From Berberis thunbergii (taxonomy: Eukaryota; Streptophyta; Magnoliopsida; Ranunculales; Berberidaceae), in the NCBI GenBank assembly GCA_003290165.1, contig QNQO01000672.1, positions 496,001 to 560,000 of the forward strand: a DNA stretch of 64,000 bases. The letters run 5' to 3'. Below are positions 47,816 to 59,118 of the stretch, piece after piece. Numbering within the stretch: position 1 is the stretch's first letter; each line of letters begins with the position of its first letter. The notes below the pieces were generated by a model. That model did no database searches and was not told the DNA's origin. It was given only the letters and a program-made list of their open reading frames with translations. Both the position numbers and the translations under genes were made by a program.

Positions 47816-48807
47816 TTAATTTTACATTGGAATTGAATGAAGTTGTTATCACAATCAATGTTCAATCATTATGGCTAATAACTCAAAACTAGGGACATAG
47901 ATGAAAGCCATGTATGAATCGTTGTATGTGAATGAATGTTCCTGTTTCTTCAATTTTGTTCTTCAATTATGATTTAATCTCGCTTTTGAGATTCAAAATT
48001 GGTATTACAATCTTTTATGAATACATATCATTAGAATGATGTGATTATGAATCCATGCTTAGAAATTTAATTCCTTGTTCAATGAGTGCGATATTTTATG
48101 CCTAGATAACTCTTTCAAAAAATATTCTTGCTAATTGAATCTCTTCTGCAATTGAAATAGATTAAAACGTGTGTTTAAATTAGTTTGTATTTAAAGTTAA
48201 ATTTTCCAAATCACACAATTGAGTTTGGAAGGATTTTGTGATGTATGAAGAAATCTAGAACATTAAGCATTGTTGGACTCTTGCTACATTGGTGGATTCT
48301 TCAACCCAGTACTTTTGCGAAATTGAACATGACTCTCACTACATTGGTTGAGACTTTAGTCATTGCTATTATTTTTATCAATTTATTTTCATTTTTTACA
48401 ACCCAATCTTGTCTCTTTTTAGATAAAAATTTTATGTCACTAATTAAAATTTAATTTGAGTTTTTACTTAAATCTCCGTAAGTCCTTGTGGGATTGACCT
48501 TGACTTGTTGGATCTATCAATTGGATCTTTTGCTTTGTGAGTAGCAAGGTTGTGAAAACACAAAATTCAATCAATATACTACTGACTAGGTAGGATTGTA
48601 TGGTTTTCCAACAAACAAGTTAATGTTGATCCCTGTCAAAAGCAATTCAATTGAAGGCAAAACCAATCAATTAGAAACCTTATGAGGAATGAGATTAGGA
48701 ATGAAAGAAAGGTTGCTAGTAACAACTCTAAAGCTCTTAATGCCCTATTTCAATTGTGACCATGTTTTGAACGCAATCGCATATCTAGAGCGCTAACTGG
48801 ATGATTT
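47816..48807. other. AT-rich stretch, possible LTR scrap
   Basis: No genes. TCCTTGTGGGATTGACCTTG at 48483 is like a phrase common near the end of Athila-type LTRs, so 48000-48600 may be an LTR remnant. Confidence 0.35.
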
Positions 48808-49343
48808 TGCTGGTGCATCCAAAATCCGTTCTCCAATAAGTGTGACTTGCCAAAACAAATGTTAATTGCAAAAACTACCTTTTTGGTGGCTGGAGGCACT
48901 CTGATGCTAAGTTAGTAACTTGGTTAGAGATTCAGATAAATTTGGACATAACTCAGTTAAAGTTGCATACTTTTGTCGAATGTTTGCTTTACCTATATAA
49001 TGGTTGTTGTTAATTCCCCATGTGACTTAAGCATGTGAGGTGCAACGAGAGGAGAGGTTATTCGTAATGGTGTCCTACTTTATGAAGATACATCATCAGA
49101 GGCGTAACTCCATCCGCGACTCTTTTTCTTTGTAACGTTCTTCCTCTTTAAGGGAGAACTTTATTGGGCTTGGATTTGGGTTTTTAAGTAAGGTTTATTC
49201 TGACAGGCCTTGTTTGGGCTTTTATGACTGGATTTGCTCTTTTGGGGCTTTATGAATTGGCCTGGTTTTAGGATACTTGTTCCTCGTGATGGATGATTCC
49301 TGCTACGTGTACGACTGCAATATCAGTCTTATTTGATGTATCA
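48808..49343 (-). repeat. 3' LTR of element A
   Basis: 536 bp, aligning along its whole length with 56467-57000. The plus-strand ends are TGCTGGTGCATCC and TTTGATGTATCA. Shared strings include TTTTTGGTGGC..GGCACTC and AATATCAGTCTTATTTGATG. Divergence from the partner is substantial, so the insertion is not recent. Confidence 0.88.
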
Positions 49344-49360
49344 GCTACAACCCCCTTTAG
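49344..49360 (-). promoter_or_regulatory. Polypurine tract of element A
   Basis: On the minus strand TAAAGGGGGTTGTAGC immediately precedes the 3' LTR start TGATACATC. This is the place for plus-strand priming. Confidence 0.7.
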
Positions 49361-49674
49361 TTAGTGGGTATGCTGACGTGGCCACTAATTTGGTGGGGGT
49401 TGGACTTTGATCTCATCATTGCGTCACATTTAATGTTGTTAGCAGCATTTGGTGAGTTGGTATCCCGATCTCTTGTTCGTCCATTCATTTTCTGCACGTA
49501 TTTTGGGATTTCGTGGAGTCATCATATCTTGCACATCATCCTATGAGAAGTCTTTTCATTGATTGGCTCTATAAAAGGTGGCGTAATTGATTTTTTCTCT
49601 TTACGATATCTTTGAAATTAGGGCTTATTATTTTTTCTTCTTCTTCATTTTCCTTGCTCTTCCATTCCTTTACG

Positions 49675-52240
49675 ATGTCTGCTGGCAATATACTAGACGG
49701 TGAGGCGCTTGCTTTTCGTGAAGCTTACTTCTCGCACAAGAAGGCTTCTCGGGTTACGTTGGACAATGGTCATTCTGATTATGATTTTCCATCCGACCTC
49801 GAGATCGTTCTGCCTTGGTAGAATGATAGCCGTTGTCGTCCAAGGTCTTGGTATATTGCACTCTATCCATGCATGTTCTTGTCGGCCTTCGATTCCTAAT
49901 TCCAGAGGTTTTGGGAATATGTAGATTTTTTTGGCATTCCCCTACTTAAATGGGTCCTAATGGTTGGAGGGTTATGATTTATTTTTATGCCAGAGTCATT
50001 ATCTCTAGCATTCCCTTGACTGTTAGGGTTCTGCAATCGGTAGTTGGTCTGCTAATGACCAAGGATATTTGCTTATTTCATTTTCCTGTCTGTTTTGGGA
50101 AGCACAATGATGACATCAAAGACTGGTCGAGATTCCGATTAAATGCTTCTGTCAGCTCTGGCTACTTCAAATTGCATGGTCATCAAATTTTGTGGTCATT
50201 CTGAGTCTCTAACAAATGAAAGATCTACAATTAACTTCGAAAGAGCGAATGATCAATTACCATTTCTTGAGGCTATTTATGCTTCCCGTGGAGGCATTTC
50301 TCCCTGAGGACATATTGGAGCATAGTCGCTTGTACACTATGAATGAGGCAGAACATGCTTTGCTTATTGAATCCTGAGCTAAGGAGATTGTTGCTTGCGT
50401 TGCTCCTGTTCGTGTTGGTGATGCTAGCACTGATGGAGAAATGAGATGCGACAAGGATGTTACGGATCTCAATGCTCTTGTTAGCATTGGTGTTGCTGGC
50501 CTGACTTCCAGGAAAAGGAAGCTTCTGAGGCCCGCTAGCCCCTCGAAGCAACTGTTGATAACTCTTGGCCATGTTCCAAAGAAGAAATAACTTTCTGGTT
50601 CTACTCGTGGTACTGCTCGGATTGCACCTCGTCCAAGTTCTTCTTATAAGTTAGTTGTGAAAGACGATCACTTATCCTTCGAGGAGGTTGAGGAGATGAA
50701 CTTGGTGCCTAAGTGGAACAAGAAGAAAATTACTCGTCCGTTGGACAATAATGAAAAAGGCTTTTTTCACCTATTGTGTGCCCGACCTTGCTTAATGGTC
50801 TAGTAATGACCCTCGAGTTATCGATGACAAGATGCTCCAGCCGGTGATGGAGCAGTCTAAGGAGGTCGTTGACCGTGGTTAGAGTTTTGAGGTTCTTCCT
50901 TTTTGATCTCCTTTATTCATATCGATGAAGGGGTGGGATTTTTAGTTTTTTTTCCCGCTCGATTGGATTCTTTAGTTTCTTCTCCCGCTCATTTGGATTC
51001 TTTTGCTCCTGCCACCACTACAATTTGTTTTATTCCTGCTACGAACACTTCGCATCGAAAAGGGAAGAGTTGTTTTGGTTGTCAACATTGTTTCATGCTC
51101 TTCCGACTGTTGTAGGGTGGTTCCTCTGTGCTTTCGGATCCCTGTGTTGTTCATCCACGGATTAGTTGGAAGGAGCTCACCCGAATGACATTTATGTCAA
51201 ATCGGATGGGAAGTTTTGTTGGTTTACTCAATTTGATGTGCATGATGGTGCGAGTAGGTTGATCAATGAATGGCACAGGCGGGCGGTGGAACAACCTTCA
51301 ATGCCTATGCTGGATCCTAGCACTCATCTCGGTTATGGTTTTAAGCAGATAATGGACGGGGTGAATCGTATCACTTATGCTAGGGTGATGGGGTCGGAGT
51401 ACAGGGTTGGTCGTGGCCAGGTGGCTGCTCTTGAGAGGAAGTTGGCAGCGTTGTTGTTGGCGTTTTCTCATGTCCTTCATCAATTTGACGTGGTGAAAGC
51501 GCAATCTGCAAAGCAAGTGAGGGCAGTTGGGGCTCCTCTGGCTTCTCTAAGGAAAGTGACTGTTGCGCGAGGTCGGTCTGTTGTGGAACTTGAGTCTTCG
51601 ACGACTGCTTTGGACGGGGTTCATGCATGACTTGAAGAGTTGGAAAAAGAGTTGTGTGTCAAGAAAGCTGGCAATGATGAGGCTTGGAGTTCTGTGATTG
51701 AGCAATTTGTCAGCCATAAAATTGCTAAAGGGTAGGTGGAGTAATTAGTAATTGTGCTTGATGAAGTTAAGCCGGATATCTCCACCATGTTGACCACAGC
51801 CGAAGGGCAACTTATTTCAACTAAGAATGAGCTTGCTGCAACAAAGACATGCTGAAGATTGAGGAGGCAGAGGATTGGAAGAGAGTTGTTTACGGACAAG
51901 TCAAGCTTCTCGACTATATCGAAGGGGTTTGGCGTTGATTTGTCTGAGTATCATTATTTGGTTAATCAAGTTTTCGAGGATGATGATGGTGAAGACGGTA
52001 TTTCGGATCCCCCAAGCAATCGTGTAAAGAAAGAACAATCATTCTCTCACCCTTCCATCCTGGCTCCATCATCTACTCTCAGTGTTGAAGGGAGAACCTC
52101 ATCTCCTCCTGCCACTGGCATTGTTGCCTATCTCCCATCAGATGCTCTTGTTGCTTCTACCGTCTCTTCTCCAAATTTTCTATTTTCTTTTCTGAATGTT
52201 CCATCTTCTTCCTAGGATGTACTATCTTCTTCTCCGGATG
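49675..52240 (+). pseudogene. Antisense extra ORF of element A, decayed
   Basis: Begins MSAGNILDGEALAFREAYFS at 49675 and continues in shifted frames. 49990-50204 (FYARVIISSIPLTVRVLQSV, CLFHFPVCFG, DDIKDWSRFRL) fits the putative gypsy-type transposon domain seen in element B. 51166-51630 (GKFCWFTQFDVHDGASRLIN, then QVAALERKLAALLLAFSHVL) and 51859-52215 look coiled-coil with a Ser/Pro-rich, acidic tail. There are several frameshifts and stops (49819, 50204, 51628). The position, direction and domain order match 35361-37643, so it is a feature of the family and not an accident. Confidence 0.6.
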
Positions 52241-52689
52241 TAACAAACTGATTTTATGAATGAAAAACCTTTCCTTTTGACAATGTTATATTGTCTTTTA
52301 TATTATTTCCGCTTCGCATGTTTTCCTGATTCGTCTTGGATCATTTGTGGTGACTCATTGTATATGATAAGTGTACTCTATTCATTCTCCATACTTTTTT
52401 GTTCTGATCTTCGCGTATTTGTTTCGTGATCGGGTGTGTTGATTGTTTCAGTAGATCTTGGTTTGTATGCCAATGTGTTTCATGTTCCAAAGTATTGGCT
52501 GGATTGGACGGTTTTGTGAGAGAATTGGCTTGTACCATTTTACTTTTAGGTCCGTCGTGGTTGTTGAAGTAAGTCGTCTTGTGTATCTCCAATTTACACT
52601 TTTTGGTTCCATACTTTGATCGGCCAAAGGCCTCTATAACTACATATTTGATTTATATGTCCAGACTTTCTGACACGATATATAGTGCT

Positions 52690-53215
52690 GAATAAGTTGA
52701 CTTGTTCGTCCCAACTTTGTTGGTCTGGCGTATTAGTCAACCTGAGGTTTACCTGAGTAAGTTGACTCGTCGTTTCAACTTTTACTTCGTTGGTTTGACA
52801 CGTTGGTCGACCGGAAGTTTATTTGAGTAAATTGAGTTATTTGTCTTAACTCTTACTTTGCTAGTCTAACGCGTTGGTCGATCTGAAGTTTATTTGAGTA
52901 AATTGACTTATCCGTCCCAACTTTTACTTTGCTGGTCGACTCGAAGTTTATTTGAGTAAGTTGACTTATTTGTCCCAACTTTTACTTCGTTGGTCTGACA
53001 CGTTGCTCGACCCGAAGTTTATTTGAGTAAGTCAACTTATTTGTCCCAACTTTTACTTCATTAGTCTGACGCGTCAGTCAACCTGAAGTTTGTTTGAGTA
53101 GCTTGAGTTATTTGTCCCAACTTTTACTTTGTTGGTCTAACGTGTTTGTTGACCCGAAGTTTATTTGAGTAAGTTGACTTATCCGTCCCAACTTTTCCTT
53201 CGTGGTTGATCAGAC
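52690..53215 (-). repeat. Tandem array of 71-bp units in element A
   Basis: Starts of GAAGTTTATTTGAGTAAGTT at about 52747, 52817, 52888, 52947, 53018, 53089 and 53158, giving spacings of 70, 71, 59, 71, 71 and 69. Each unit has TTATTTGTCCCAACTTTTAC, TTGGTCTGACRCG and TTGGTCGACC. One unit lacks 12 bases. The array occupies the same place as the 130-bp array of element B but the sequence is unrelated. Confidence 0.9.
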
Positions 53216-53921
53216 CAGAAGTTTTGCGTTTGACTTATGCGTCCTGACCTTTTGTTTGTGGCTTCATATGTCAATTGCATCTCATTGTCTAGCTCTAATG
53301 CCTCAAATTTAGGCGTAAGATGGAGAGTTTTGAACTTGGAGTTTAGGCGTAAGATGGATAGTTTTGAACTCGGAGTTTTATTGATAACCCCATTTCGGGT
53401 GCTTAACAATCTTATAGTAGTGAGTCTTTCCTTTCTCATAAAGTTATGCTATGTTGTAGGGTCTGCATTGTATATTTATGACTGATGCTCAATTTGTTCT
53501 ACCTGGAGTGGTCTTAACTTGTTCGTTGTAACTTCTTTTTCCATGATTATTTGTAATTTTGTTGTTCATATATTGTTGTCATGAGGTAGCTAATAAACTC
53601 GGAATGCTTCTTGATCGAATCACCGAGTGTATGCCATTGAAAGGTTAGTTCAGACTAGCAGAATAGAATATAGCCTCGAACTGTTCAATCATAATCACAT
53701 CAGTACCTGCTGCCAAGGTTTCATCCGTCGATTCCAAAAATTTGTTTGCATTAACTTCGTTATCAGTACTATAGAGGCATTGTTGTCTTTCTCACGGATA
53801 ATGTGGGTCAATCTTGTATTTGTTAGTAACTTCTTTGAACTATGTCAGTTGGTTGGCCCCTATTTGAAGTGCAATTTTTTTGCGCTCCTCGTTGTGAGTT
53901 GTCGTATTGATTTATCTGGTT

Positions 53922-56430
53922 TCATTTGATGGCGTTGGTGCTCCTACTTTGATCTAGATTAGCTTGAGTGGGCGATGTTATTGCTTGCTTCTTCAGTTGG
54001 CTTGGCTGTTTGCTTCCTCCAATTGCGTAGTGTAGAGCATATATCAGTTTTCTGGATTGTTCTTTTGATCTTATAGTGGTATCCGCCTTTTCTTTCCCCT
54101 TAGGCTGTTTATTAGGCATCCCGATGAATTCGTTGAGTCATCCTTTTTGAACCCAGTGCTTGATTTCATCTTTCTGGTTGTAGCAGACTTCAGTGTCGTG
54201 CTCGTGATCCTTGTGGAAAGAGCAGTAGTTGCTCTTGTCTCTCCCCTTTGGGTCTCCTCTCGTCTTGAGTGGCCAGTTGTCCTCTTCCCATTTCACCATG
54301 GATTTCAACATGTTCGCTCGACTTGTCTTAAAGGCAGTGTATGGTTTGAATGTCTTTTTCACCCCACTTGTTACCAGCTCAAGCCTAGGCCTTGCCGATT
54401 GTAGCTTTCTGGATTCTTGCTAGTTAAATTCAGGCCTGCCATTGGTTCAGTGCCTCTCTGACTGAATATTTTTGTGAGACCCTGGAGTGGGCGGACTTGA
54501 GGGTGAGGGTGAGGGTGAGGGTTGGAGCCCAATAGGCTCAACAGGGGTTGGACGAGCTACAAAGAGAGACATAGTCCCACATCACTTGGGTGTGGGAGGG
54601 GGATGATCTCCTTATGTGCAAGGTCGGATCCTCATATTACGAGGCCTCTAGAGCCCAGTAGGTGGAAAGAGAAAAGCCGTGAGGGGGGAGGGTGAGGGTG
54701 AGGGTTGGTGCCCAACAGGCTTGTGGGATCCCAAAGCGGACAGTATCGTATAGTGAGCGTTCGCTGCGTACACTCTGATACGAGGCCTTTTAAAGCCGTG
54801 TGGGCTGATTGGGCCCAGAGAGGATAATATCGTACTGTGTGGATCGTGTCGTTACAGAATGGTATTAGAGCCTGACCCAACCGAAAGTGTGCTAACGTGG
54901 ACGTTGGGCCATAAGGGGGTGGACTGTGAGACCCTGGAGTAGACGGACCTGAGGGTGATGGTGAGGGTTGGTGCCCAATAGGCTCGAGAGGGATTGGACA
55001 AGCTACAAAGAGGGACATAGTCCCACATTGCTTGGGTGCGGGAAGGGGATGATCTACTTATGTGTGAGGTTGGATCCCCATAGTGTGAGGCCTCTGGAGC
55101 CCCAGTAGGTGGGTGGAAAGAGCAAAATCGTGAGGGGGAGGGTGAGGATTGGTGCCCAACAGGCCTGTGGATCCCAAAGCGGATAGTATCGAGCCTCTGC
55201 TGCGTACGCTCTGATACGAGGCCTTTTAAAGCCATGCAAGCTGGTTGGGCCTAGAACGGACAATATCGTACTGTGTGGATCAGGTCGTTACAATTTTTCT
55301 CTCGGGGTTTGTCGTCTTTCATTCTTTTTTCCTTCCTTTCGCGCCTCTTAGAGTAGGCTTCTCTATCTGATTCGTTCTTCATGGCGGCTATCATTTCCTT
55401 GAGATTTTTGTGCTTTTGAGCGGTCTTCAATAGAATTGCCATGCGTTTTGGGGGTTCTAGGTTCAGAGCATAAAAAAGGGTCATCTTTTTAATCCGGAGG
55501 TGAAAGTAGCGATGGCCGTGACGTCGCTGCATCCGTCAATCATTGTCAATTCATTACTAAAACGAGTGACATACTTCCTTATTGTCTCCTCGACTTCTTT
55601 TTTATATGAAGCAACTAGTATGGCCCCTTCCTCATCCGTTGACTGCCGATGAACCTTTTGATGAAGGCGGTAGCTAGTGTCTGGAATGAGTCTATTGACC
55701 TTGGTGGTAGGCAGTTGAACCAATTCATTACTGTGAAGGTGTCACTGGTTGAGAACGTTCTGCACAAGATGGATTTTGTGCTCTCATTCAAAGTCATCAT
55801 GTGGTGCAAGTGTTGCAGATGGTCTGTCGGATAGGTGGTGCCATCATATGTTTCAAACTTTTGTGGGATGAACTTCTTTGTCATAGAAGTCACCATGAGT
55901 GCGTTGAAAAATGGTGGTTTGGCTAAATTGTATAATACACTAGGATATGTGACTCCAATTCTGAATGGGATTTCAGCAGGTGTCCCGTTGCTTTGGGGTC
56001 CCATATTGAAGTGGTTCACTGCTTTGGAGATTCACCTGTTGAAGTTTTGCATGAACTTCGTTGGTAGAGATTTGTTGGGGCGACGCTTGGACGGGGTCGG
56101 TGGATTGAGCAAGCTATTGGGTGAATTTTCTAGCATTTTGATCATACAGTCCATCAGGGTCATGAGTGGGTCTACAAGAGGGTTTGTGTCGCCAGACGTC
56201 TATGATGTTTGGGCTATTGCGTGTTGTGGCTCTCCATTGTTGGGCATGATCGATCCGGCATTTGTTGTTGGGTTTGAAGTGTGCATTATCGGCAGCGCAG
56301 CTTCGCCGGTGGGAAGATTGCTTTGATTGTTGTCAGGTTGAGGGTCTGTAGAATGTTCCATCTGTTTTGAGGGTTTCTCAATTGTTGAGCAGAGATGAGG
56401 AAATTTGCTATTTTTGATTCACTTCTTGAA
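53922..56430 (-). pseudogene. Gag of element A, decayed and split by a TRIM
   Basis: The capsid at 55615-56019 reads KFETYDGTTYPTDHLQHLHH, LCRTFSTSDTFTVMNWFN and then FQTLATAFIKRFIGS. The linker is at 55481-55723 and 55298-55500 (MILLKTAQKHKNLKEM-like, then KRRERKEKRMKD). After the TRIM comes the nucleocapsid at 54138-54362, with the knuckle CSFHKDHEHDTEVC and IKHWVQKG. A tail follows at 53922-54119. The motifs match elements B and C but with clear divergence. Frame breaks, besides the TRIM, are present at both linker borders. No protease is clear. Confidence 0.82.
54473..55292 (+). mobile_element. Complete TRIM (terminal-repeat retrotransposon in miniature)
   Basis: LTRs 54473-54856 (384 bp) and 54925-55292 (368 bp) both begin TGTGAGACCCTGGAGT and end GTCGTTACA. 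The 68-bp interior has TGGTATTAGAGCC (54860), the complement of initiator methionine tRNA, and a purine tract ATAAGGGGGTGGAC (54911) before the second LTR. The target duplication ATTTT is exact at 54468-54472 and 55293-55297. There is no coding capacity; it is copied by proteins of other elements. It sits in gag of element A in opposite orientation, and is younger than it. Confidence 0.95.
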
Positions 56431-56441
56431 AGGAAAACTTG

Positions 56442-56464
56442 TCGTTCCCCACAGACGGTGCCAA
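56442..56464 (-). promoter_or_regulatory. Primer-binding site of element A
   Basis: On the minus strand, the LTR end is followed after AA by TTGGCACCGTCTGTGGGGAA, almost identical to the plant gypsy consensus. It is the best preserved of the three primer sites in this window. Confidence 0.85.
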
Positions 56465-56466
56465 AT

Positions 56467-57000
56467 TGATGGCGTCTAAAATCCGCTCTCCTGTAAGTGC
56501 GACTTGCAAAACAAATGTTAGATTGCCAAATACCACCTTTTTGGTGGCCGAAGGCACTCCGTTCCTTAAGTTAGTAACTTGGTTGAAAATGGAGATAAAT
56601 CTGGACAAAACTCAGTTAAAGTTGAATACCTTTGTCAAAAGTTCCCTTTACCTTATATAATGGTTGTTGTTAATTTCCTGTGTGACTTAAGCATGTGAGG
56701 CGCAATGAGAGGAGACATTTTTTGTAATAGTCTCATTATTTATGATGATATGTCATCGGAGGCGTAACTTCCTCCATGACTATTTTCTCTGTAACATTTC
56801 TATTCATTAAGGGATAACTTTATTGTGCCTGGATTTAGGCCTTTAACTAAGATTTATTCTGACAGGCCCTGATTGGGCTTTTATGACTGGGTTTGTCCTT
56901 TTTAAGCTTTTGAATTGGCATGGTTTTGGGATACTTGATCCTCGTGATGGATGATTTTTGCTATGTGTACGTTGCAATATCAGTCTTATTTGATGTGTCA
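56467..57000 (-). repeat. 5' LTR of element A
   Basis: 534 bp, partner of 48808-49343, bounded by TGATGGCGTC and TTTGATGTGTCA on the plus strand. On the minus strand it should hold the promoter of the element. Confidence 0.88.
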
Positions 57001-57009
57001 TCACTTGCT

Positions 57010-57430
57010 ATAACATATCACGCGACGACAAAATAGTTAAAGAATGTAAAACAAAAATATTCACCATACAATTCGATAATATGAAGATGGATGAGGATGA
57101 GACATTGATGATTTACATTAAGAATATACAACATCATACACAATAGTCGCGCTTTAGGGATTAACATTTTTTATGGTTAGATAGTGAGAAAAATCTTTTG
57201 CTCAATACCTAAACCTTTTAGCTGAAGGGTAAAGCCATATACAAAGTTCATGATTTGGATAGTTTGAAACTTGACACCTTTAGCAAAATTGCAAACATGC
57301 GAGATTCAACCTGGATGGAACTAAAATAAGAAACTAAAGATGTTGCCTTCAAATCTGTAAGTCGCACACACAACAGTGATATTTCACACCTTGTGGATGT
57401 ATCTGACTCATATGATTGTGATGAGGTAGC
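57010..57430 (+). pseudogene. Retroelement gag scrap (UBN2/copia-type), decayed
   Basis: One frame reads FTIQFDNMKMDEDETLMIYI and, later, AIYKVHDLDSLKLDTFSKI. This resembles the F..MxEDETIxEF and A-x-KDLxxLxLDEL blocks of copia-type gag. Several stops intervene. It begins right after the LTR of element A, and its borders are unknown. Confidence 0.4.
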
Positions 57431-57599
57431 TAAGACTGATAAACAGTTGACCACTATGAGCACCAACGATTCTAGTTGGCCTGGGTCGCTGCCTGGACAC
57501 TCCTTGGCACGTGCGCCTGGGAGGGTCCAAGTCACGTGATTGGGTATTTTGGACGGAGTTTCAGTGAAGAAGAAAACCAAGATAAAACCTAATTTCGAT

Positions 57600-57860
57600 T
57601 TTGGTTTTGGTTTTTGGCTCCATCGCATCCTCCCTCCCCATCGAAGAAAAAGCTCTATCGCATCCTCCCTCCCCATCGTCTACTCCACCGAGAGAAACCT
57701 TATTTCGAAGCTTGGTTTTGGTTTTGGCTCCATCGCATCCTCCCTCCCATCGAAGAAGAAAATCGAGGGCTTGGTTTTGGTTTTTAGCTCCATCGCATCC
57801 TCCCTCCCCATCGAAGAAGAAGTTCCATTGCATCCTCCCTCCCCATCGTCGACTCCACCG
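57600..57860 (+). repeat. Minisatellite CTCCATCGCATCCTCCCTCC
   Basis: Four or five copies of TTGGTTTTGG plus CTCCATCGCATCCTCCCTCC plus a CATCGAAGAAGAAG tail, in irregular order. It opens long frames on both strands (for example 57540-58004), which are by-products. It lies in the presumed leader exon of the next gene. Confidence 0.7.
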
Positions 57861-57913
57861 CGAGAAGAAGCTCCCCATTGCACAAAGAAACCAGAGAAGG
57901 TAAGTGCCTCTTT

Positions 57914-58567
57914 GATTTCTTCTTGTGGGGTTCTAGATCTAGGGTTTCTAGATCTAGATCTAGGGTTCTTGACAAACAAAAAATGTTTTGAAATGTCGAA
58001 ATAGAACTACAAATTTGAGAAAGTAAAGTTCATATTGCAAGTTATTTGAGATACATCTCATATTTTCTATACGCGCATACCTTTTTTTTCTTTTTTTGTA
58101 TGTGAGTTTTAAGAGCACTAGTTTTTTAAGTTCTAATTTTCTTGTTTTCAGTAGATGTATTGTAAGCTAGTGATCTTGTTTGGGTAACAATGTAACCAAC
58201 TTTTTGTTCAAAGATCCAGCAGTTGGAGTCTTTATGTGTCTTTAGTGCAATCAAGTTGGATTATTAATGAGTTATTACTTTAGAAAAAAAATGCGAAAGA
58301 AAAAAAAATTAAGATCCTTTTAACTTTTAAGGAAGTGGATCGAATTTTTTGAAGTGACAAGACAGTTTGTGGCATATTATCATCCAAGCTGCATATGGAA
58401 ACCCCTTGAAAATATGAGATTGCGTATAGTATGTGCTTTCATTTGTTGTTGATTTCTTCTTGTGGGGTTCTAGATCTAGGGTTTCTGACAAACAAAAACT
58501 GTTTTGAAATGTTGAAATAGAACTACAAATTTGAGAAAGTAAAGTTCATATTGCAAGTTATTTGAGA
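57914..58567 (+). repeat. Direct duplication (57914-58051 and 58451-58567)
   Basis: Both copies run from GATTTCTTCTTGTGGGGTTC to GCAAGTTATTTGAGA. The second lacks about 21 bases of the CTAGATCTAGGG reiteration. They lie 400 bases apart in the presumed intron of the next gene. Near-identity indicates a recent event. Confidence 0.85.
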
Positions 58568-59118
58568 TTTCTTCATACTTCCAACTCTTCTTCATTCATC
58601 CCACGCAAAATATCTTCCAAAGTTTGTTGGGTTGTCAACAACTCTAGTCAAATCAGTCTGAAGATAATTACACAACATAAAATGCGTAGGGGAAGAAGAG
58701 AAATGGGGAAAATTGTTTAACAAGACTCCATAAAGAGGTTGGGGAACCAATTATAAAAGGCGTAGGAAAAACAAAGTATGATTGTTGTTTGCCATTCCCA
58801 TTACCAATGGAGTCTTGTACATCTTCGAGTCCTGAAGCTTTGTTACAAGGCCCGCAATATGAAAACCAAAGTTAGACCATTACGACACCTAATCAATAAA
58901 CAAAGTGAACTAAAAATACCTCTTCTTTGAGGTAATGGTTTCAGACTTCTCAAGAACATCCCTTGCTCTTGATGAAAATAGCATTTTGTAGAAACAAAAG
59001 ATGAGCATGCAATAGTACTAGACATCATGTCGCGGGAATGAATTTTTTTTGAATTTTGGATGGTTTTGGGTGAATTTGAAGCAAAGCAGTGAAAATGATT
59101 TTTTTTTTAAATGCAGGA

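Larger units (their letters stand above)
48808..57000 (-). mobile_element. Non-autonomous Ty3/gypsy element A (8.2 kb, both LTRs)
   Basis: LTRs at 48808-49343 and 56467-57000, primer site beside the right LTR and purine tract beside the left LTR. This gives a minus-strand element. In transcription order it has gag (56400 to about 53920), a 71-bp tandem array, and a long antisense ORF before the 3' LTR. No reverse transcriptase, RNase H or integrase was found, so it depends on a partner for copying. A TRIM is inserted in gag. The flanks (GATTT and TCACT) do not form a target duplication. Confidence 0.85.

Noticed and set aside
54473..55292. Cassandra-type TRIM with a 5S RNA promoter
   Set aside because: I looked for a 5S-like internal promoter in the LTRs and did not see one; the family remains unnamed.
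48803..57005. A 5-bp target duplication around element A
   Set aside because: The flanks GATTT and TCACT differ; the element may have recombined or the outermost bases may be eroded.
57540..58004. 154-codon frame over the minisatellite
   Set aside because: It is driven by the repeat, competes with equally long frames on both strands, and runs through a strong splice donor at 57899.
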